Below, in pieces: positions 14,687 to 16,080 of a stretch of DNA of 16,080 bases; the first letter of the stretch is position 1; every line of letters begins with the position of its first letter. The notes beneath the pieces were generated by a model that saw only the letters and a list, made by a program, of their open reading frames with translations, had not been told where the DNA came from and made no database searches. The stretch comes from an uncultured Coriobacteriaceae bacterium (GTDB lineage: Bacteria; Actinomycetota; Coriobacteriia; Coriobacteriales; Atopobiaceae). Both the position numbers and the translations under genes were made by a program. The DNA is taken from the NCBI GenBank assembly GCA_902772085.1, contig CACXZL010000019.1:1-16080 (forward strand), given 5' to 3'.

Positions 14687-14894
14687 CACGTACACACGCG
14701 CAGACAACTCGCCATGCCCTGTAGAAACGAATTTACGAAGACTTGTTTAAAGAAGAAACCGTTGAGAAGGCTGATGTGGAAATAGACCTATACACGATGC
14801 ATCTACCTGCGCATATGCGGACTTTTCTACTTTTGAACAGAACCTATTACTACTATTAGATTTATAAAGAATATAAAAGAAATAGGAGGGATCC
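14658..14894 (+). other. oriC: dnaA-dnaN intergenic region, probable oriC unwinding site
   Basis: This 237-nt gap has the Bacillus subtilis-like order of box, short spacer, DnaA-trio, AT-rich tract, dnaN. TTTTGAACA (14831-14839) is followed after 4 nt by CTA-TTA-CTA-CTA-TTA (14844-14858), five perfect 3'-[G/A]AT-5' trios on the opposite strand. The tract from 14859 to 14884 is almost pure A/T and would melt easily. TTTTCTACT (14823-14831) and ATTTCCACA (minus, 14783-14775, 7 of 9 to the canonical box) are further possible sites. AGGAGGG at its end is the dnaN ribosome site. No clear dnaN promoter is seen. Confidence 0.7.
14844..14858 (+). repeat. DnaA-trio element, five repeats
   Basis: Five back-to-back trinucleotides CTA TTA CTA CTA TTA, complementary to 3'-GAT/AAT-5' trios, the motif by which a DnaA-ATP filament engages one strand during unwinding. 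It is in the orientation and place expected relative to dnaA and dnaN. Confidence 0.72.
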
Positions 14895-15998
14895 ATGAAG
14901 TTTACCGTGAGTCAGTCGTCGCTCGCCAAGGCGATCGCCGTGGTATCGAAGGGCATAGGGGCGCAGTCGACCCTTCCCGTACTCGGAGGTGTGTTTCTCC
15001 GAGCCGAAGCGGGTTCCATAGAGTTTCAGACCACGAACACGACGATTTCCATAAGACACTCCATAGCGGCAAACGTCGAGGAAGAGGGAGCCACGGTGGT
15101 CTCTGGCAAGATACTTGGCAACGTCGTGAAGACCCTTCCAGACGCGGCGGTGACCTTCGAGGACACGGGCGGCTACATGAGCATCTCGTGCGAGAAGTCG
15201 AATTTCCGACTCATGACCCTCAACGCAAACGACTTTCCTGAGTTTCCTGAAATAGAGACCGAGCAGCAGGTGGAGCTTCCCAGTGGGATCCTCTCCTCCA
15301 TGGTGGACAAGGTGTACAAGGTCACGAGCAAGGACACCTCCCGACCCATCCTTGCCGGCGTGCTCCTTACGGTGGAAAACAACACCATACGGCTCGTTGC
15401 CACCGACTCCTACCGTCTGGCGGTATGCGACACAAATACCGAGACTTCGTCTGCGGACGCACCCTTTGAGGTCATCGTGCCGGGCGGAACCTTCCATGAG
15501 GTCCTGTCGCTTCCCTCCATGACCGATCAGCTCGTCATCGGGCTGGCAGCCAGCCAAATCGTGTTTTCCTTTGGAAACACGACCTACGTGTCGCGTCGCA
15601 TCGAGGGAAACTTCCCCAACTTCCGTCAGCTTCTGCCCACGCAGTGCAACACGTCCGTGAGGATCGACGCGGGAGGCCTCGCGCAGGCGCTGCGGCGCGT
15701 CTCCGTCATAGCCGCCTCGAATCCGTCCGTGAGGTTTGACATAGACGCCGACGGCAGCCTGCTCAAGCTCTCCGCTTCCTCACCCGACCAAGGGGAGTCG
15801 AGTGAGCTTATTGACGTGGAGGTGGAGGGAGAGTCCATGTCCATCGCGCTGAACTACCATTACGTCTTGGACTGCGTATCGGCCTCCGCCCAGGACAAAG
15901 ACGTTTCGTTCGAGCTCTTGTCATCCATGCAGCCGGCTGTGTTCAAGAGCTATGCGAGCATAAACTACCTGTACTTGCTCATGCCGGTACGGATGTAG
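14895..15998 (+). CDS. dnaN: DNA polymerase III beta subunit (sliding clamp)
   Basis: A 367-aa protein of normal length with three clamp-fold repeats (about 1-120, 121-242, 243-367) that forms a dimeric ring tethering the replicative polymerase and repair proteins to DNA. The family marks include MKFTVSQSSLAKAIAVVSKGI at the start, VLLTVENNTIRLVATDSYRLAVC in the middle, FPNFRQLLP, and the C-terminal YLYLLMPVRM that lines the partner-binding pocket. AGGAGGG lies 5 nt before the ATG. It follows dnaA by 237 nt across the probable unwinding site, and reads away from the origin with the rightward fork. Confidence 0.98.
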   Translation: MKFTVSQSSLAKAIAVVSKGIGAQSTLPVLGGVFLRAEAGSIEFQTTNTTISIRHSIAANVEEEGATVVSGKILGNVVKTLPDAAVTFEDTGGYMSISCEKSNFRLMTLNANDFPEFPEIETEQQVELPSGILSSMVDKVYKVTSKDTSRPILAGVLLTVENNTIRLVATDSYRLAVCDTNTETSSADAPFEVIVPGGTFHEVLSLPSMTDQLVIGLAASQIVFSFGNTTYVSRRIEGNFPNFRQLLPTQCNTSVRIDAGGLAQALRRVSVIAASNPSVRFDIDADGSLLKLSASSPDQGESSELIDVEVEGESMSIALNYHYVLDCVSASAQDKDVSFELLSSMQPAVFKSYASINYLYLLMPVRM

Positions 15999-16024
15999 GG
16001 GTTCATGCCGGAAGGGACGTGTTG

Positions 16025-16058
16025 GCCGTCGTTCTTCTTGGCCGAGAGGAACGACGGC
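16025..16058. repeat. Perfect 10-bp hairpin after dnaN
   Basis: GCCGTCGTTC (16025-16034) and GAACGACGGC (16049-16058) are perfect reverse complements around a 14-nt loop. No T-run follows, so it is not a standard terminator; it could attenuate transcription into the next gene. The window ends in GAGAGGAGA, a probable ribosome site, suggesting a start codon just past the edge (recF by usual synteny). Confidence 0.5.
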
Positions 16059-16080
16059 AAGACGGCTGGCTGAGAGGAGA

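Noticed and set aside
16005..16073. 22-codon open frame after dnaN
   Set aside because: No ribosome site and it consists mostly of the hairpin at 16025-16058.
1..16080. CRISPR arrays, insertion sequences, tRNA or rRNA genes
   Set aside because: No spaced direct repeats, transposase motifs, tRNA arms or rRNA segments were found on either strand.

Overview
This window is a chromosomal replication-origin region, read from the order rpmH-rnpA-yidD-yidC-khpB(jag)-rsmG-parA-parB on the minus strand facing an ATPase gene, dnaA and dnaN on the plus strand. A ParABS system, no mnmE/mnmG next to rsmG, moderately high GC, and an Actinobacteria-like DnaA and RpmH suggest an actinobacterium. My best guess is the class Coriobacteriia (Atopobium/Olsenella-like). 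That placement is inference from gene order and protein style, not from a marker gene.

Layout, left to right. 1-4106 (minus): an exonuclease-DinG helicase and D-Ala-D-Ala ligase, 3 nt apart. 4232-5296 (plus): rlmN, the only gene left of the origin that runs against the fork, ending at a parS-like 26-bp palindrome. 5344-6507: over 1 kb in which I find no gene. 6508-6563: a REP-like nested inverted repeat. 6593-8466 (minus): parA, parB and a translationally coupled small membrane protein. 8682-11564 (minus): the rpmH-to-rsmG run, driven by a near-consensus promoter and closed by a terminator at 8622-8651. A consensus parS lies inside rsmG. 11565-11972: an AT-rich divergent intergenic region. 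11973-13013 (plus): a GHKL ATPase joined by a Pro/Gln-rich linker to a winged helix. 13179-14657: dnaA. 14658-14894: the dnaA-dnaN gap, with an unwinding-element signature. 14895-15998: dnaN. The window ends on a Shine-Dalgarno-like stretch, so another gene (recF by usual synteny) probably starts just beyond it.

The genes cover initiation (DnaA, candidate origin DNA), the elongation clamp (DnaN), origin segregation (ParA, ParB, parS), and housekeeping usually linked to the origin: ribosome and tRNA processing, membrane insertion, rRNA methylation. Three things stand out. The DnaA recognition helix differs from the family signature at two base-contacting positions. I see no canonical DnaA boxes in the origin gaps, but a different 9-mer family (TTTT[C/G]A[A/T]CA) recurs around dnaA, one copy 4 nt before five perfect DnaA-trio repeats. 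Finally, an uncharacterised GHKL-winged-helix protein is encoded between the two candidate origin segments.
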